In this document: piece after piece, positions 33,510 to 43,633 of the stretch
Layout of the letters: every line of letters starts with the position of its first letter
How positions within the stretch are numbered: position 1 is the first letter of the stretch
From: Yersinia ruckeri ATCC 29473
GTDB taxonomy: Bacteria; Pseudomonadota; Gammaproteobacteria; Enterobacterales; Enterobacteriaceae
Length of the DNA: 64,000 nt
Reading direction: 5' to 3'
Assembly: GCF_000754815.1 (NCBI RefSeq)
Contig: NZ_KN150747.1
Span: 3,425,328 to 3,489,327 of the forward strand
Translations under genes and position numbers: made by a program
Notes under the pieces: generated by a model
Databases searched by the model: none
The model's input: the letters and a program-made list of their open reading frames with translations, nothing else
Told to the model about the DNA's origin: nothing

Positions 33510-35143
33510 GCCTCCTCCTGCATCAATTCCTGATAGCGCATATGATCGTGATACATCTGATGGAATACCCGATATTTGCGATCGTAATAGGCTTTGATTT
33601 TATTGGTTTGCGGTGTGACGGTTTTGCCGATTCGACTCATGGCCGTCATTGCCTCTGGCAGCGACTCAAATACGCCAGCGGCCACTGTGCCCATCATGGC
33701 GCTGCCTAACAGCATGGCTTCGCTCTCTTCGGGTAAAAGCATGGCGCAGCCGGTGGCATTGGCATGCTCTTGGACAAAGATCGGGTTCTTGGTACCGCCG
33801 CCGCTAGCCATCATGGTATCAATGCTATATCCATGCTGATTCATGGTTTCGATGATATGCCGCGTACCTAACGCCAGTGCCTGAATGGTCGCCAGATAGC
33901 GCAGCGCCATGTCCTCAAAGGTTATCGAGAGCTTTAACCCGGTAATCATACCGGTTAGATTCGGGTTAGCCCGCGGCGAACGGTTGCCGTGGAAATACGG
34001 TAAAATATGAATGTCCTTGGTCAGGAAGGCGATATTCTCCGGCTCCCCGGCTAGCTGGCGCAAAATATGATTCAATGCCTCATAGATGGTTTCCCCTTTG
34101 CTTTTGGCTTGTGCCAGCAGCTCGGGATAGCACGGATGGGTTTGAATAATATGGTCAATCAAAGCCCCGGTTGCCGACTGTCCGCCCTCATTCAACCAGT
34201 ATTCTGGCAAAATGGCAGAGTAATATGGCCCCCAGATGCCGCCAATGAAATGCGCTGAGCGGGACATCGCCATATGCGCCGTTGAGGTACCGCCAATCAG
34301 CGCAATTCGCCGATCAAAGTTGGCATTTTCGCCAGTCACCCCACTCGCACCTAAAATACCTATCGTACCGGCATGAGCATCAATAATGGAAACGCTAACC
34401 GCAGTGCCAGGGATCAGGCCCATTTCTGACGCCGCCCGTTGGCTTAATCCACGTCCCAATGGCTCACCCATCGGTTTCACCGTGGCACCGATTTTCGCCG
34501 CGTTGTTATCCAGTAAATCAGCTAGCCCGATCAATTTGAAATAGGATGGGTCCCAACGGTCTTCATGGCCCAGATAGGTCCATTTACAGACCGTGGAACA
34601 GAGCGAGCGGGTTTCATCTTTCGTTGCACGCCAGGTCAAAAAATCTGGCAAATCAAATAGATGACCAACATTACTCCACGTGGTTGGCATATGTTGTTTC
34701 AGCCATAGCAGCTTTGGCGTTTGCATTTCCGGTGAAATCACCCCACCAACAAACTCCAGCACTGGATGTTTGGTGGCATTAATCCGCTCCGCCTGCGTAA
34801 TCGCACGGTGATCCATCCAGACAATCACGTTTTGCTCACTGCGCCCCGATGGGCTGACCGTCAGCGGATTCCCTTCTTTGTCCAGTACCACCAGCGAGCA
34901 GGTGGCATCAAACCCCAATCCTTTCACCTGAATCGGATTGATATCGGCCTGATTAACCGCATCACGCACCGCATTACACACCGCCTGCCAGATATTATCG
35001 GATGACTGCTCCACAAAATCGGCCTTGGGTTTAAACATGGTGATTTCACGGCTGGCCTGCCCGACCATACGGCCCTGCAAATCGAATACTCCGGCTCTTG
35101 CGCTGCCGGTTCCTACGTCTACGCCGATAAAGTAACTTGCCAT
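33506..35143 (-). CDS. FGGY-family pentulose kinase (D-ribulokinase-like)
   Basis: 545 residues from MASYFIGVDVGTGSARAGV, with GAGGGA before the ATG; an ATG 5 codons upstream lacks one. The FGGY ATPase phosphate-1 loop is VDVGTGSARAG, the sugar-binding motif VWMDHRAITQA, and the C-terminal motif ASGGGTKNPIFVQ. Length and motifs fit the FGGY pentulose-kinase group (D-ribulose and related pentuloses) better than xylulokinase. It is encoded downstream of a ribose-type ABC transporter, whose product it should phosphorylate. Confidence 0.85.
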   Translation of the reverse strand: MASYFIGVDVGTGSARAGVFDLQGRMVGQASREITMFKPKADFVEQSSDNIWQAVCNAVRDAVNQADINPIQVKGLGFDATCSLVVLDKEGNPLTVSPSGRSEQNVIVWMDHRAITQAERINATKHPVLEFVGGVISPEMQTPKLLWLKQHMPTTWSNVGHLFDLPDFLTWRATKDETRSLCSTVCKWTYLGHEDRWDPSYFKLIGLADLLDNNAAKIGATVKPMGEPLGRGLSQRAASEMGLIPGTAVSVSIIDAHAGTIGILGASGVTGENANFDRRIALIGGTSTAHMAMSRSAHFIGGIWGPYYSAILPEYWLNEGGQSATGALIDHIIQTHPCYPELLAQAKSKGETIYEALNHILRQLAGEPENIAFLTKDIHILPYFHGNRSPRANPNLTGMITGLKLSITFEDMALRYLATIQALALGTRHIIETMNQHGYSIDTMMASGGGTKNPIFVQEHANATGCAMLLPEESEAMLLGSAMMGTVAAGVFESLPEAMTAMSRIGKTVTPQTNKIKAYYDRKYRVFHQMYHDHMRYQELMQEEA

Positions 35144-35161
35144 TGTTTTATCCCTCAATTC

Positions 35162-36115
35162 TTAAGCCTTACGATTCTGTAATGCAATAAAGAGGATCAG
35201 CACCCCACCCCATAACGCCATCGTCAGGTAGCTACTCACCCCCAGCAAATTCAGGCCACTTTCCAATAATTGCAGTACCACTAGCGCCAAAATCAGGCCG
35301 ATAATGCGGCCAAAGCCACCATCCGGGTTAATCCCACCCAGCACCGATGCCAGAATAGTCACCAACAGATAGGACTCGCCATAACCGGCTTTGGCGGAGT
35401 TAAATTTTGCCATCATCAGGATGGCCGCCCCCCAACCTAATAAGGCCGATAGGATATAGACCGCAATTTGAACCCGATGGGTATTCACGCCGCTGAAGCG
35501 GGTCGCTTGCTCATTGGAGCCAACCAGATAGATGCTGCGCCCCAATGTGGTATGTTCGAGCAGCACCCATAATCCTGCTGACACTAGCAAGAACAGGATC
35601 ATCGCGACCGGAATACCGGCAATATCACCACTACCAATGTATTGAATCACTGGCGGGAATCCGGAGATCACATCACCGTTAGACAATAAAATATTCAAGC
35701 CGGTAATCAGTGTCATGGTACCCAGCGTGGCCAGAATCGGTGATACACCAATCACCGAAATCAACATACCGTTTAAGGTGCCAATCGCCACCGCCACCAG
35801 CAATCCGGCGACTAAAGCCAGCAGTAGGAACAGCGGTTGATCTGGATGGCTAACAATGATGGCCGCCATAACTAATGAGCAAGCATTGGCTCCGGCAATA
35901 ATCGATAAATTAATGCCGCCAGTCAGCATGGTCAGCCCCATTCCCAGTGCCAGCATGCCTAAAATCGGTAACTGTGAGGAAATAGACTGGAAATTACCCA
36001 AGCTGAAAAAACGTTGCCCCAAGGTCAAAGAGAAGGCCAACATGACCGCCACCAGAATCAACAATTGCAGGCGGATGATACGGTCGTCAGGAATAATTCG
36101 GTTTAGCCAGGTCAT
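35162..36115 (-). CDS. Sugar ABC transporter permease 2 (RbsC family)
   Basis: 317 residues, 8-10 membrane helices, BPD_transp_2 family. Family motifs: LTGGINLSIIAGANACSL and the EAA-like loop STNEQATRFSGVN / VGSNEQATRFSGV. It forms the channel with the other permease, so the transporter has a heterodimeric membrane domain, unlike E. coli RbsC. It starts 1 bp after the other permease stops. Confidence 0.9.
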   Translation of the reverse strand: MTWLNRIIPDDRIIRLQLLILVAVMLAFSLTLGQRFFSLGNFQSISSQLPILGMLALGMGLTMLTGGINLSIIAGANACSLVMAAIIVSHPDQPLFLLLALVAGLLVAVAIGTLNGMLISVIGVSPILATLGTMTLITGLNILLSNGDVISGFPPVIQYIGSGDIAGIPVAMILFLLVSAGLWVLLEHTTLGRSIYLVGSNEQATRFSGVNTHRVQIAVYILSALLGWGAAILMMAKFNSAKAGYGESYLLVTILASVLGGINPDGGFGRIIGLILALVVLQLLESGLNLLGVSSYLTMALWGGVLILFIALQNRKA

Positions 36116-36116
36116 A

Positions 36117-37106
36117 TCAGTGCTCCCTCAGCAATTTGCGTTTTTCATTCCATGCGGTGCTACTGATACTCACCAAAATGATTGCGCCACTGAAAACCGT
36201 ATGCCAGTAAGAAGAAACGCTCAGTAGCGTCAGGCCATTTTGCAAAAATGCCAGCAACATGACACCGAGCACCGTGCCAGTTAATGTACCGCGGCCACCG
36301 CTCATACTGGTGCCACCGAGCACCACGGCTGCCAATACCGTCAGCTCAAATCCCATCAATGAATTAGGTGCAACCGATTGAGAAATTTGCGCCTGAACGA
36401 CCGCCGCAACTCCCGCTAGCAACCCCATGTAGCCATAGACATACAGATGCAAGCGCAGGATGTTAATCCCCAAACGGGAAGCCGCATCTTTGTTGCTGCC
36501 CATCGCGAATATCTGCCGCCCAAGGCGGGTGTAATTCATCAGCACACCGGTAAAGATAATGGTGGCCGCCAGACAAAATAGCGGTAATGTCAGGCCATAG
36601 TCATAACCGTCGTTGCCAGTAAACGAGAACCAGTTAATACCCGTCATAAACCAGTCTGGAAAGCCGTACAGCCAGGTGCCGTTAGTGAAATAAACCAGTA
36701 AGCCGTAAAACAGATTCAATGTGGCAATCGTAATAATGATCGCCGGAACTTTCAGCCAATACACCAGCAATCCATTCACCAGACCAAGCACCAAACCCAC
36801 AGTCATAGCCAGAACGAAAGCAAGCGGGAAGCTGCCACCGTGGGTAATCACCCATGATGCCATCACGTATTGCGCAATTGCCGTTACTGCCGGGAATGAG
36901 ATATCGATGCCACCGGCGATCAGGACGACAAACAGCCCGCAAGCCAGAATCCCCAAAATGGCATAACTGGTCGCAACATCGGTTAGATTGCCTAATGTCA
37001 GGAACTCTGGGCTTTTCAAGCTCAGGCCAATAGCCAGTAGCAATACCAGCAGGCCGAGATAAAACTCATGCCGCCCCGTCAGTTGACGCAGTTTTAGCTT
37101 ATCCAT
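36117..37106 (-). CDS. Sugar ABC transporter permease 1 (RbsC family)
   Basis: 329 residues, polytopic. VLIAGGIDISFPAVTAIAQYV and MGSNKDAASRLGIN are the conserved loops of the ribose/xylose permease family. Its start overlaps the ATPase gene end by 8 bp, which indicates coupled synthesis of subunits. The substrate is not deducible from the sequence. Confidence 0.9.
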   Translation of the reverse strand: MDKLKLRQLTGRHEFYLGLLVLLLAIGLSLKSPEFLTLGNLTDVATSYAILGILACGLFVVLIAGGIDISFPAVTAIAQYVMASWVITHGGSFPLAFVLAMTVGLVLGLVNGLLVYWLKVPAIIITIATLNLFYGLLVYFTNGTWLYGFPDWFMTGINWFSFTGNDGYDYGLTLPLFCLAATIIFTGVLMNYTRLGRQIFAMGSNKDAASRLGINILRLHLYVYGYMGLLAGVAAVVQAQISQSVAPNSLMGFELTVLAAVVLGGTSMSGGRGTLTGTVLGVMLLAFLQNGLTLLSVSSYWHTVFSGAIILVSISSTAWNEKRKLLREH

Positions 37107-38595
37107 TGACCACCTCGGCTACCTGTTGTTCGGTACACTGATGAGGGCAAAACTCAGCGACCAGTTCACCTTTGCGCATCACCAGCACCCGATGGCTGTT
37201 GTAATAAGCCTCCGAGATCTCGTCACAAATCATCAAGACGGCCATCCCCTGCTCTGCCAGAGCCTTGGCTATGTGGTAAATCCCTTCTTTGTTGGCAATA
37301 TCCACCCCCACAGTCGGGGAGTCGAGGATCAAAATACGCGGTTGCGTTGCTACCCATTTGGCAATGGCAATACGTTGCGCATTACCGCCTGACAGTGTTT
37401 TTACTGGTAGCGCGGTATCCGATACTTTGATGTTCAGATCCTGCACCAACTGTTTCACCAGCGCAGCGGCTTTAGCGTGATCCAGCAATCCACTGCGAGT
37501 CTGTAATTTGTCAAAAACCGAAACGATAGTGTTGTCATAGATCGACTGTTCCATGATCAACCCCTGCGTTAGACGATCCTCAGAGACATAGCCTATCCCA
37601 TGGCGGATCGCGTCACGGTTATGACGAAAATGTACAGGTTCACCGGCTACCCATACCTCACCACTATCGGGTTGGGTCATGCCAAATAGGCTCAGACACA
37701 ACTCAGTGCGACCCGCACCTAACAGACCCGTAATAGAAACAATTTCGCCCTGATGCAGGGTTAAATCGATATTACGGAACTGCGTACCACGGCTGAGTTT
37801 TCTGACTTCCAGCAATGGCTCAGCCTTGGCAGCCAACGGGGGTAGTTGGCTGTAAGTAAAGCGTTGACCCGTCATCAGGAACGCCAGCTCATGACTATCT
37901 AATTCGCTGGCAGGCCAAGTGCCAATCAACTTACCATCGCGCATCACACTGATACGGTCGGCCACTTCCATCACTTCATCCAACCGGTGGCTGACAAACA
38001 CCACGCAGATACCTTGTGATTTGAGATCGCGTACCACATTCAGCAAACCTTTCACTTCCTGACTGGCCAGCGAGGCGGTAGGTTCATCCATAATGACCAA
38101 GCGAGCATCGGCGGCGATAGCGCGACAAATCGCCACCAACTGGCGGTCAGCAATAGACAGTTGTTCAACTTTTTTATCTGGATCAAGAGTGACGCCCACT
38201 CGCTGCATGGCGGCTAATGCACGCTCACGCATACTTTTGCGTTTTACCCAAAAATCGCCGCCAGGCAGATAACGATGAACAGCAATATTCTCGGATACGG
38301 TTAAATTGGGGAATAATGACAGGTCTTGATAAATCACCTGTACACCATAGAAGAATGAGAGTTGCGGCGTAAACTGATGAAACAGCTTGCCGTCTATCAG
38401 GATACTTGCGCCTTTCTCTGGCTGATAAACTCCTGAAATCACTTTGATAATGGTGCTCTTGCCGCAGCCATTCTGGCCGGCCAGGCAGTGCACTTCTCCT
38501 TTATTCAGCGTGAGATTCACATTATCCAGCGCCAGCACGCCGGGAAATCGCTTACTGATATGTTCAAGAGTGATAAATGCGTTAGCCTGAGTCAT
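37099..38595 (-). CDS. Sugar ABC transporter ATPase (RbsA/XylG type, two ABC domains)
   Basis: 498 residues with two nucleotide-binding domains. Domain 1: Walker A GQNGCGKS, Walker B LVIMDEPTASL; the signature LSIADRQ is slightly divergent. Domain 2: degenerate Walker A GLLGAGRTE, signature LSGGNAQR, Walker B LILDSPTVGVD. The asymmetry is usual for this family. It powers import by the two permeases downstream. Confidence 0.93.
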   Translation of the reverse strand: MTQANAFITLEHISKRFPGVLALDNVNLTLNKGEVHCLAGQNGCGKSTIIKVISGVYQPEKGASILIDGKLFHQFTPQLSFFYGVQVIYQDLSLFPNLTVSENIAVHRYLPGGDFWVKRKSMRERALAAMQRVGVTLDPDKKVEQLSIADRQLVAICRAIAADARLVIMDEPTASLASQEVKGLLNVVRDLKSQGICVVFVSHRLDEVMEVADRISVMRDGKLIGTWPASELDSHELAFLMTGQRFTYSQLPPLAAKAEPLLEVRKLSRGTQFRNIDLTLHQGEIVSITGLLGAGRTELCLSLFGMTQPDSGEVWVAGEPVHFRHNRDAIRHGIGYVSEDRLTQGLIMEQSIYDNTIVSVFDKLQTRSGLLDHAKAAALVKQLVQDLNIKVSDTALPVKTLSGGNAQRIAIAKWVATQPRILILDSPTVGVDIANKEGIYHIAKALAEQGMAVLMICDEISEAYYNSHRVLVMRKGELVAEFCPHQCTEQQVAEVVNG

Positions 38596-38658
38596 GACAA
38601 TACCTTCCCTAACGCCGTAATGATGGCGCTATTTTTTGCAGCCATTTGGTGGTGGTCA

Positions 38659-38686
38659 GGGCGGCAGGGCTATTCTCCCGCCGCCT
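38659..38686 (-). other. Intercistronic stem-loop between binding-protein and ATPase genes
   Basis: GGCGGC (38660-38665) with GCCGCC (38680-38685), extended inward by GGG/CCC. It has no T-run. Such hairpins often protect the upstream mRNA and raise the level of the binding protein. Confidence 0.4.
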
Positions 38687-38754
38687 GCTTCACTGATAAC
38701 TTATTTTTACCAATGACTTATGTTTACTGCTATCCCTGGTGTGGCGACTGAAAA

Positions 38755-39741
38755 TCAGAAGCCTAATGTTTTCGCATTATCTTTGGTGACTTCGAGAATT
38801 TTGTTAAAACGAATCACACCTTTTTCGCTATCGACATCAGCTTTACCCAAACCATCAATAGTCAGTTCCGGCGTGATTTTTTGCCCTTTCAGCAGTTGAT
38901 CAGCAATAACCACTACCGCAAAACCGGCGTCTTTCGGATCCCACAGCAATGCTTTCTTGATATCACCGCGCATCAGATAAGGTGCAGCCTGTGCTGGCAT
39001 CGCAATACCGACAACGGCAATTTGATCTTTAGCCCGCTTCTTGGCAACCGCCTGACCGGCACCGATTGGTCCCAGTGAACCAAATCCAATGATCCCTTTC
39101 ATTTGCGGATAGGTTTTCATCAGATCCAGCGTGGTGGAGTAAGACTTATCAATGTTCTCGGCCACCGGCAGACGTGGGGTCACTTCGAACATATCAGGGT
39201 ATTTTTCTTTCTGGTATTTAATGGCGTAATCAGCCCAAGCGTTGTGCAGCGGTACAGTTAGAGAGCCAACATAAATGGCATAGCCGCCTTTGCCACCCAT
39301 CGCTTTTGCCAACTCATCCATATTGGCCTGAGCATATTTCTCACTATCGATAGTCTCAACATCCCACTGGCCGATACGCTGATCCGGCGATTCATGAGTT
39401 AACACCACGATGCCTTTCTGCTGTGCTTTTTTCAGTACCGGTTCCAGCACTTTGGCATCATTTGGAACCACAATAATGGCATCCACATTTTTGGCGATAA
39501 GGTCTTCAATAACTTTAACTTGTTGTGCTGGATCGGGTGTTGCTGGCCCAACCTGATAAGCATTAACATCCAATTTTTTTGCCGCTTCATTTACGCCAAC
39601 TTCCATGCGGGTAAACCAAGGAATACCGGTAACTTTCGCGACAACAGCAATTTCATGTTTTTTCTCTGCCATCGTTTGCGTGGTGAATAGCATGCATGCA
39701 GAAACAACACATGCATTCAGTAATGCGAGATTAAGTTTCAT
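38755..39741 (-). CDS. Periplasmic sugar-binding protein of the ABC transporter
   Basis: 328 residues with a signal peptide ending at TMA before EKKHEIAVV. Peripla_BP_4 (RbsB-like) fold: KKHEIAVVAKVTGIPWFTRM, DPAQQVKVIEDLIAKNVDAIIVVPND and IGFGSLGPIGAGQAV. First gene of the operon running to the SIS isomerase. No regulator gene is adjacent. Confidence 0.92.
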   Translation of the reverse strand: MKLNLALLNACVVSACMLFTTQTMAEKKHEIAVVAKVTGIPWFTRMEVGVNEAAKKLDVNAYQVGPATPDPAQQVKVIEDLIAKNVDAIIVVPNDAKVLEPVLKKAQQKGIVVLTHESPDQRIGQWDVETIDSEKYAQANMDELAKAMGGKGGYAIYVGSLTVPLHNAWADYAIKYQKEKYPDMFEVTPRLPVAENIDKSYSTTLDLMKTYPQMKGIIGFGSLGPIGAGQAVAKKRAKDQIAVVGIAMPAQAAPYLMRGDIKKALLWDPKDAGFAVVVIADQLLKGQKITPELTIDGLGKADVDSEKGVIRFNKILEVTKDNAKTLGF

Positions 39742-39826
39742 AGCAATACCTTCTTGTTTTCGTTCAGGTAACGGGTTGATTGCAAGGTGAAGAGTCCGTG
39801 GTGTTGTACCGTGACAGTATTATTTT

Positions 39827-39847
39827 CATGTGACTATTTTTCACATG
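39827..39847. promoter_or_regulatory. Palindromic operator upstream of the sugar operon
   Basis: CATGTGA (39827-39833), 7 bp, TCACATG (39841-39847), a perfect dyad about 86 bp before the binding-protein start. The half-sites are CRP-like (TGTGA/TCACA), but the spacer is 7 rather than 6. A TAATACT-type -10 lies 3' of it on the minus strand. The rest of the 675-bp gap to 40416 is AT-rich with no gene. Confidence 0.5.
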
Positions 39848-40416
39848 ATGAAGATTAACAAAGGAACACAAGAGGCCGCGAGACGGGTCAGATTGAAATG
39901 TGATACAAGCCCATAAATGTTAAATTACATGATTTATTTGGTTAAATAATGGTTAATTAAATATCCGAATGAATGATAACGATCAAAACAATAGTTATAA
40001 AACACAAAATAAAAACAATCAAATAACATAAATACAACAATATTGGCGTTTTGATATTCTTGTAGCACATCATTTAATCCAAAACACTTATATCCACGAT
40101 AACAATTAGCGAGAACTGCGATGAGGTTCTCATTTCTTTATTGACCCAGAAATCCTAAGCGGGCTTTCTACCCTCAATCTCTGTCTTTACCGTGATAAAA
40201 CGTGTGATGTGCATTGAGATAAATTTTCAGGTTCCTCACTAAAGCACCTTGGTACTCACAGACAATTCAGTCCTCTATTTGGATTAACAGCCAATGAATC
40301 AGGGCGATAACTTTGGGGAAATGCTAAAGTCGTGGCCAACTTTTGTCTGCCACGTCACAATGTCTTCTAATATTGCGTATTGCTCTTATATTTCCACATA
40401 AAAATAGGTTTTTAGG

Positions 40417-41277
40417 ATGAAAACAGCTACATATCAGTTGCCGAATGGTATCTCTCTGACCCTGCGTTCCGCTGAACATCAGCACAACAACGCGGTCGTG
40501 GTTTTATGTCATGGTTTTTGTGGTATTCAGGAAATTCTGTTACCTGCATTTGCAGAGGCATTTACGTTAGCAGGATTTAATACAGTCACCTTCGATTACC
40601 GTGGTTTTGGTTCAAGTTTAGGTGAACGTGGTCGCCTGGTTCCTGCCATGCAAATTGAAGATATTCTCAGCGTTGTAGAATGGGTAAAAAATCAGCCTGA
40701 GATGAATGAGAGCCGTATTGGTTTATGGGGTACCTCATTTGGTGGTTGTCATGTGTTTGCCGCAGCAGCAGATAATACAGATATTTCATGTGTAGTCAGT
40801 CAACTCGCCTTTGCTGATGGTGAAGATATCGTTACTGGGAAAATGTCTGAAGAAGAAAAACAGGGTTTTATTGCCACATTAAATAAAATGGTCGAGAAGC
40901 AGCAAGTCACTGGCAAAGAAATGTTTGTGGGGGTAACCCGAGTATTGAGCGACACCGAATCAAAGGAATTCTTTGAAACAAACAAAAAACTTTATCCCGC
41001 GATGGATATTAAAATTCCTTTCCTGACCGTGCGTGAAACCCTGCTATATAGACCCAAGGATAATGCTGCACATGTCAGCTGCCCAGCACTAGTAGTTTTA
41101 GCTGGTGCTGATACAGTGAATCCTCCTGAACAAGGGAAAGCTTTGTATCATGCGGTGGGTTCATTGAATAAAATGTTGCATGTGGAAGACGATGCCAAAC
41201 ATTACGATATGTACAGTGGTAAACATTTTGACAATATAATTACGCTTCAGACCGACTGGTTCCGGCAACATCTTTAA
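40417..41277 (+). CDS. Alpha/beta hydrolase of unknown substrate
   Basis: 286 residues, cytoplasmic. LCHGFCGIQEILLPAFAEAF carries the oxyanion HG motif, GTSFGGCH the nucleophile Ser, GADTVNPPEQG the acid and AKHYDMYSG the His. The layout (VTFDYRGFGSSLGERGRL) is that of small esterase/dienelactone-type hydrolases. It is monocistronic with its own terminator. The substrate cannot be inferred. Confidence 0.82.
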   Translation: MKTATYQLPNGISLTLRSAEHQHNNAVVVLCHGFCGIQEILLPAFAEAFTLAGFNTVTFDYRGFGSSLGERGRLVPAMQIEDILSVVEWVKNQPEMNESRIGLWGTSFGGCHVFAAAADNTDISCVVSQLAFADGEDIVTGKMSEEEKQGFIATLNKMVEKQQVTGKEMFVGVTRVLSDTESKEFFETNKKLYPAMDIKIPFLTVRETLLYRPKDNAAHVSCPALVVLAGADTVNPPEQGKALYHAVGSLNKMLHVEDDAKHYDMYSGKHFDNIITLQTDWFRQHL

Positions 41278-41299
41278 TGACACCTTATTAGTGATGAGC

Positions 41300-41328
41300 A
41301 AAGCGGTTGGTTTTATTTAACCGCTTTT
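41300..41328 (+). terminator. Terminator of the hydrolase gene
   Basis: AAGCGGTT (41301-41308) with AACCGCTT (41319-41326), and T residues after. Confidence 0.75.
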
Positions 41329-42128
41329 CCCTCTGGAACGCTGCCAAGTATGATACGTTACCTTGGGTTATTGAGCTGATTATTCATTAATGGATATCGT
41401 TCTGGTGCCCGTGTTTTCTCACTTATCGACACAATCGGCCAAATAAAAATACATTTAAGGATTTAATAAATATCTACCTGTGAGGTATTCAGATATTAGA
41501 CGGAACAGCAAGCTGGCGATAAAAATTAATTTTACTCACAAATAATTCAATTAATATAATTAATAATGCATCTATATTAATAACGATCACACCTAAGTAT
41601 TAGCTCATCTTTAGTCTCATAGACATCGCCGAATCATGGTAAATCCTCATTAATACAATCAACTATACGAATAACTGACCACCATAGCGCCAAATACATT
41701 AGAAATACAAATGTATATCATAATAGTCATTTTAAAAATTAATAAAAAAAGAATGAATTTACTGAATTAATTGATATAATCATTGCCGGTGCGATATAAA
41801 TCACATTAATTATTTTAATCAAATATATAATCGAACAGATAGTTTCAATTTTCCCTGGTGTTGGCCGATTGGCAGCCCTTACCCCATGTAAGGGTATTTT
41901 TTTCCCCCCTAGCACAACACCTGTATTTTCTAGTCAGGCCTTGAATTTTTCGCATCCAAAATACTTTCACCTAAGTTAACAACCCTTCACGATTGAGCAT
42001 GAGTTCAACGGTTCCCGGTGCTGTAAGATGAGTTTGACGTTGCGGATCGCGATGAGACGTCAGAAGGCTCTGGCGAGTAGCGGTACTTTTTTGTATGAAA
42101 GCCTTGCCGATCACGACAACCTCCGGCA
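41329..42128. other. AT-rich intergenic stretch
   Basis: About 800 bp between the hydrolase and a transposase remnant. Long A/T runs, no supportable gene, no recognised site. Confidence 0.5.
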
Positions 42129-42288
42129 TCAGTGATGTGCAGCACGATGATCCGAGTGCCACCATGTGGCATAGTCCGGCAATTCATCCAGCGATGAACA
42201 CAGATATTACCCCCAGCGAGTCATCACGCACTGTTTGGTTATATCGCTCAATATAGGCATTTTTCTGGGGATTGCTGGGCTGAATGAA
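42129..42288 (-). pseudogene. Remnant of an IS3-family transposase (C-terminal DDE part)
   Basis: Minus strand: FIQPSNPQKNAYIERYNQTV includes the last catalytic Glu of the DDE triad and its context; a frameshift follows and the frame continues as YLCSSLDELPDYATWWHSD, then a stop. It resembles IS2/IS407-group OrfB. No IS ends were found around it. Confidence 0.75.
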
Positions 42289-42375
42289 GTTAAGTGTTTA
42301 TTCTGCTGATTATTGCTTCCTGCCTAGGAGGACTTACACTGGGACACTCCGTCGAGCCACAGAAAATAGGACGTT

Positions 42376-43296
42376 ATGTTACCCACTCACGAATATGCCA
42401 ACGATCTGATCCTTTTTGCCTTGATTGTCGACTGCGGCTCATTCAGCAAAGCTGCCGAAGCGGCGGGCATGACCAGCTCGGTAGTGAGTAAACGCATCGG
42501 ACGCCTTGAGAAATCACTGGGCGCTCGCCTGCTTTACCGCACGACGCGCAGCTTACGGCTCACCGAAAATGGCGAGGTTCTTTATCGCCATGCGCGGGAA
42601 ATCAGCGCCAATATTCAGGCAGCACTTTATGCGGTCAGCGAAAGAAGCGATGAATTAACCGGTGCGATCCGTATGTCAGTTCCGACGATTTCAGGAGAGC
42701 TGCTGTTGAGCGAGTGTGTCGCCGAATTCTGTGCTCAACACCCGAATTTGAAAATTGAAATGCGGCTGGAAAACCGTTTTGTCGATTTAGTCAATGAAGG
42801 GATCGATCTGGCGATCCGCACCGGAACCATGCCCGATTCGAGTCTGATTGCACGCCCGATTCTCGACTCGCGCTGGGTCATCGTCTGCTCGCCCGGTTAT
42901 CTGGAGCAGCAGCCAGAACCGACGTCGGCCAAAGATTTGCTCAACCACAATTGCCTGACTTACACCTACCAGGAAAGCGGCACGGCAAATTGGTTAATGA
43001 AGCAGCCCGGCAGCAATGAAATTTATGAATTGCAGGTTAACGGCAATTTGTCAGTCAATAATGCCCGTGCGATCCGTAAAGCCGTTATCAGCGGTCACGG
43101 CATCGCGATGGTGCCGCGTTGTATGGTGTACGAAGATATACAGGATGGCAAGCTAGTAGAAATTCTGGCAGGTCACTGTAGCAAAGTTCTGGGTGTGTAC
43201 GCGGTGTATCCCTATACCCGTAACTTGCCGTTAAAAACCCGGCTATTGATAGAGCACATCATTACCTCCTATAAAAACATCAGCCACTATTTTTGA
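42376..43296 (+). CDS. LysR-family transcriptional regulator, probable lactate-gene regulator
   Basis: 306 residues. N-terminal HTH FALIVDCGSFSKAAEAAGMTSSVVSKRIGRLE, then an effector-binding domain (SGELLLSECVAEFCAQHPNL, DLAIRTGTMPDSSLIARP). It sits upstream of, and in the same direction as, lldP and lldD, with 337 bp between. In E. coli the lld operon is controlled by the GntR-type LldR; here a LysR protein takes that place. Its effector is unknown. Confidence 0.88.
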   Translation: MLPTHEYANDLILFALIVDCGSFSKAAEAAGMTSSVVSKRIGRLEKSLGARLLYRTTRSLRLTENGEVLYRHAREISANIQAALYAVSERSDELTGAIRMSVPTISGELLLSECVAEFCAQHPNLKIEMRLENRFVDLVNEGIDLAIRTGTMPDSSLIARPILDSRWVIVCSPGYLEQQPEPTSAKDLLNHNCLTYTYQESGTANWLMKQPGSNEIYELQVNGNLSVNNARAIRKAVISGHGIAMVPRCMVYEDIQDGKLVEILAGHCSKVLGVYAVYPYTRNLPLKTRLLIEHIITSYKNISHYF

Positions 43297-43513
43297 ATCT
43301 TTTTGATTAATACGGTCTTTTCGTCACCAAACTGGCTGTGAGGATTAGGCCGTTTTTGAATATGGTCTATGGCTGATTTCTGCCTAATTAATGTGACCTA
43401 ACACATTAATCATACAAAATAAAAACTTAATCCTCTGATTTTAAACAACTATATAAAATTCATTTTTTTTAAAAATACATCTCTATCCCTGCAAATTATC
43501 TCGCCAATCAATT

Positions 43514-43529
43514 GTTGCGAAAATGCAAC
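43514..43529 (+). promoter_or_regulatory. LysR-type operator candidate upstream of lldP
   Basis: GTTGCGAAAATGCAAC, a dyad of the T-N11-A type, 105 bp before the lldP start and in the gap after the LysR gene. The rest of the gap (43297-43633) is AT-rich without genes. Confidence 0.5.
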
Positions 43530-43633
43530 GTAGTATATGAATTAAGGTTGTGATTAGAATAACAATGTTGTGCTAATTAACCATTTTGCTACATCTCTAT
43601 CCATACAAAAAAAATAATAACCCTGAGGATGAT

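Noticed and set aside
39827..39847. Calling the dyad a CRP site
   Set aside because: The spacer is 7 bp where CRP needs 6, so it is listed only as an unassigned operator.
42005..42187. Two short minus-strand frames near 42.0-42.2 kb as genes
   Set aside because: They overlap each other and the transposase remnant, with no initiation signals.
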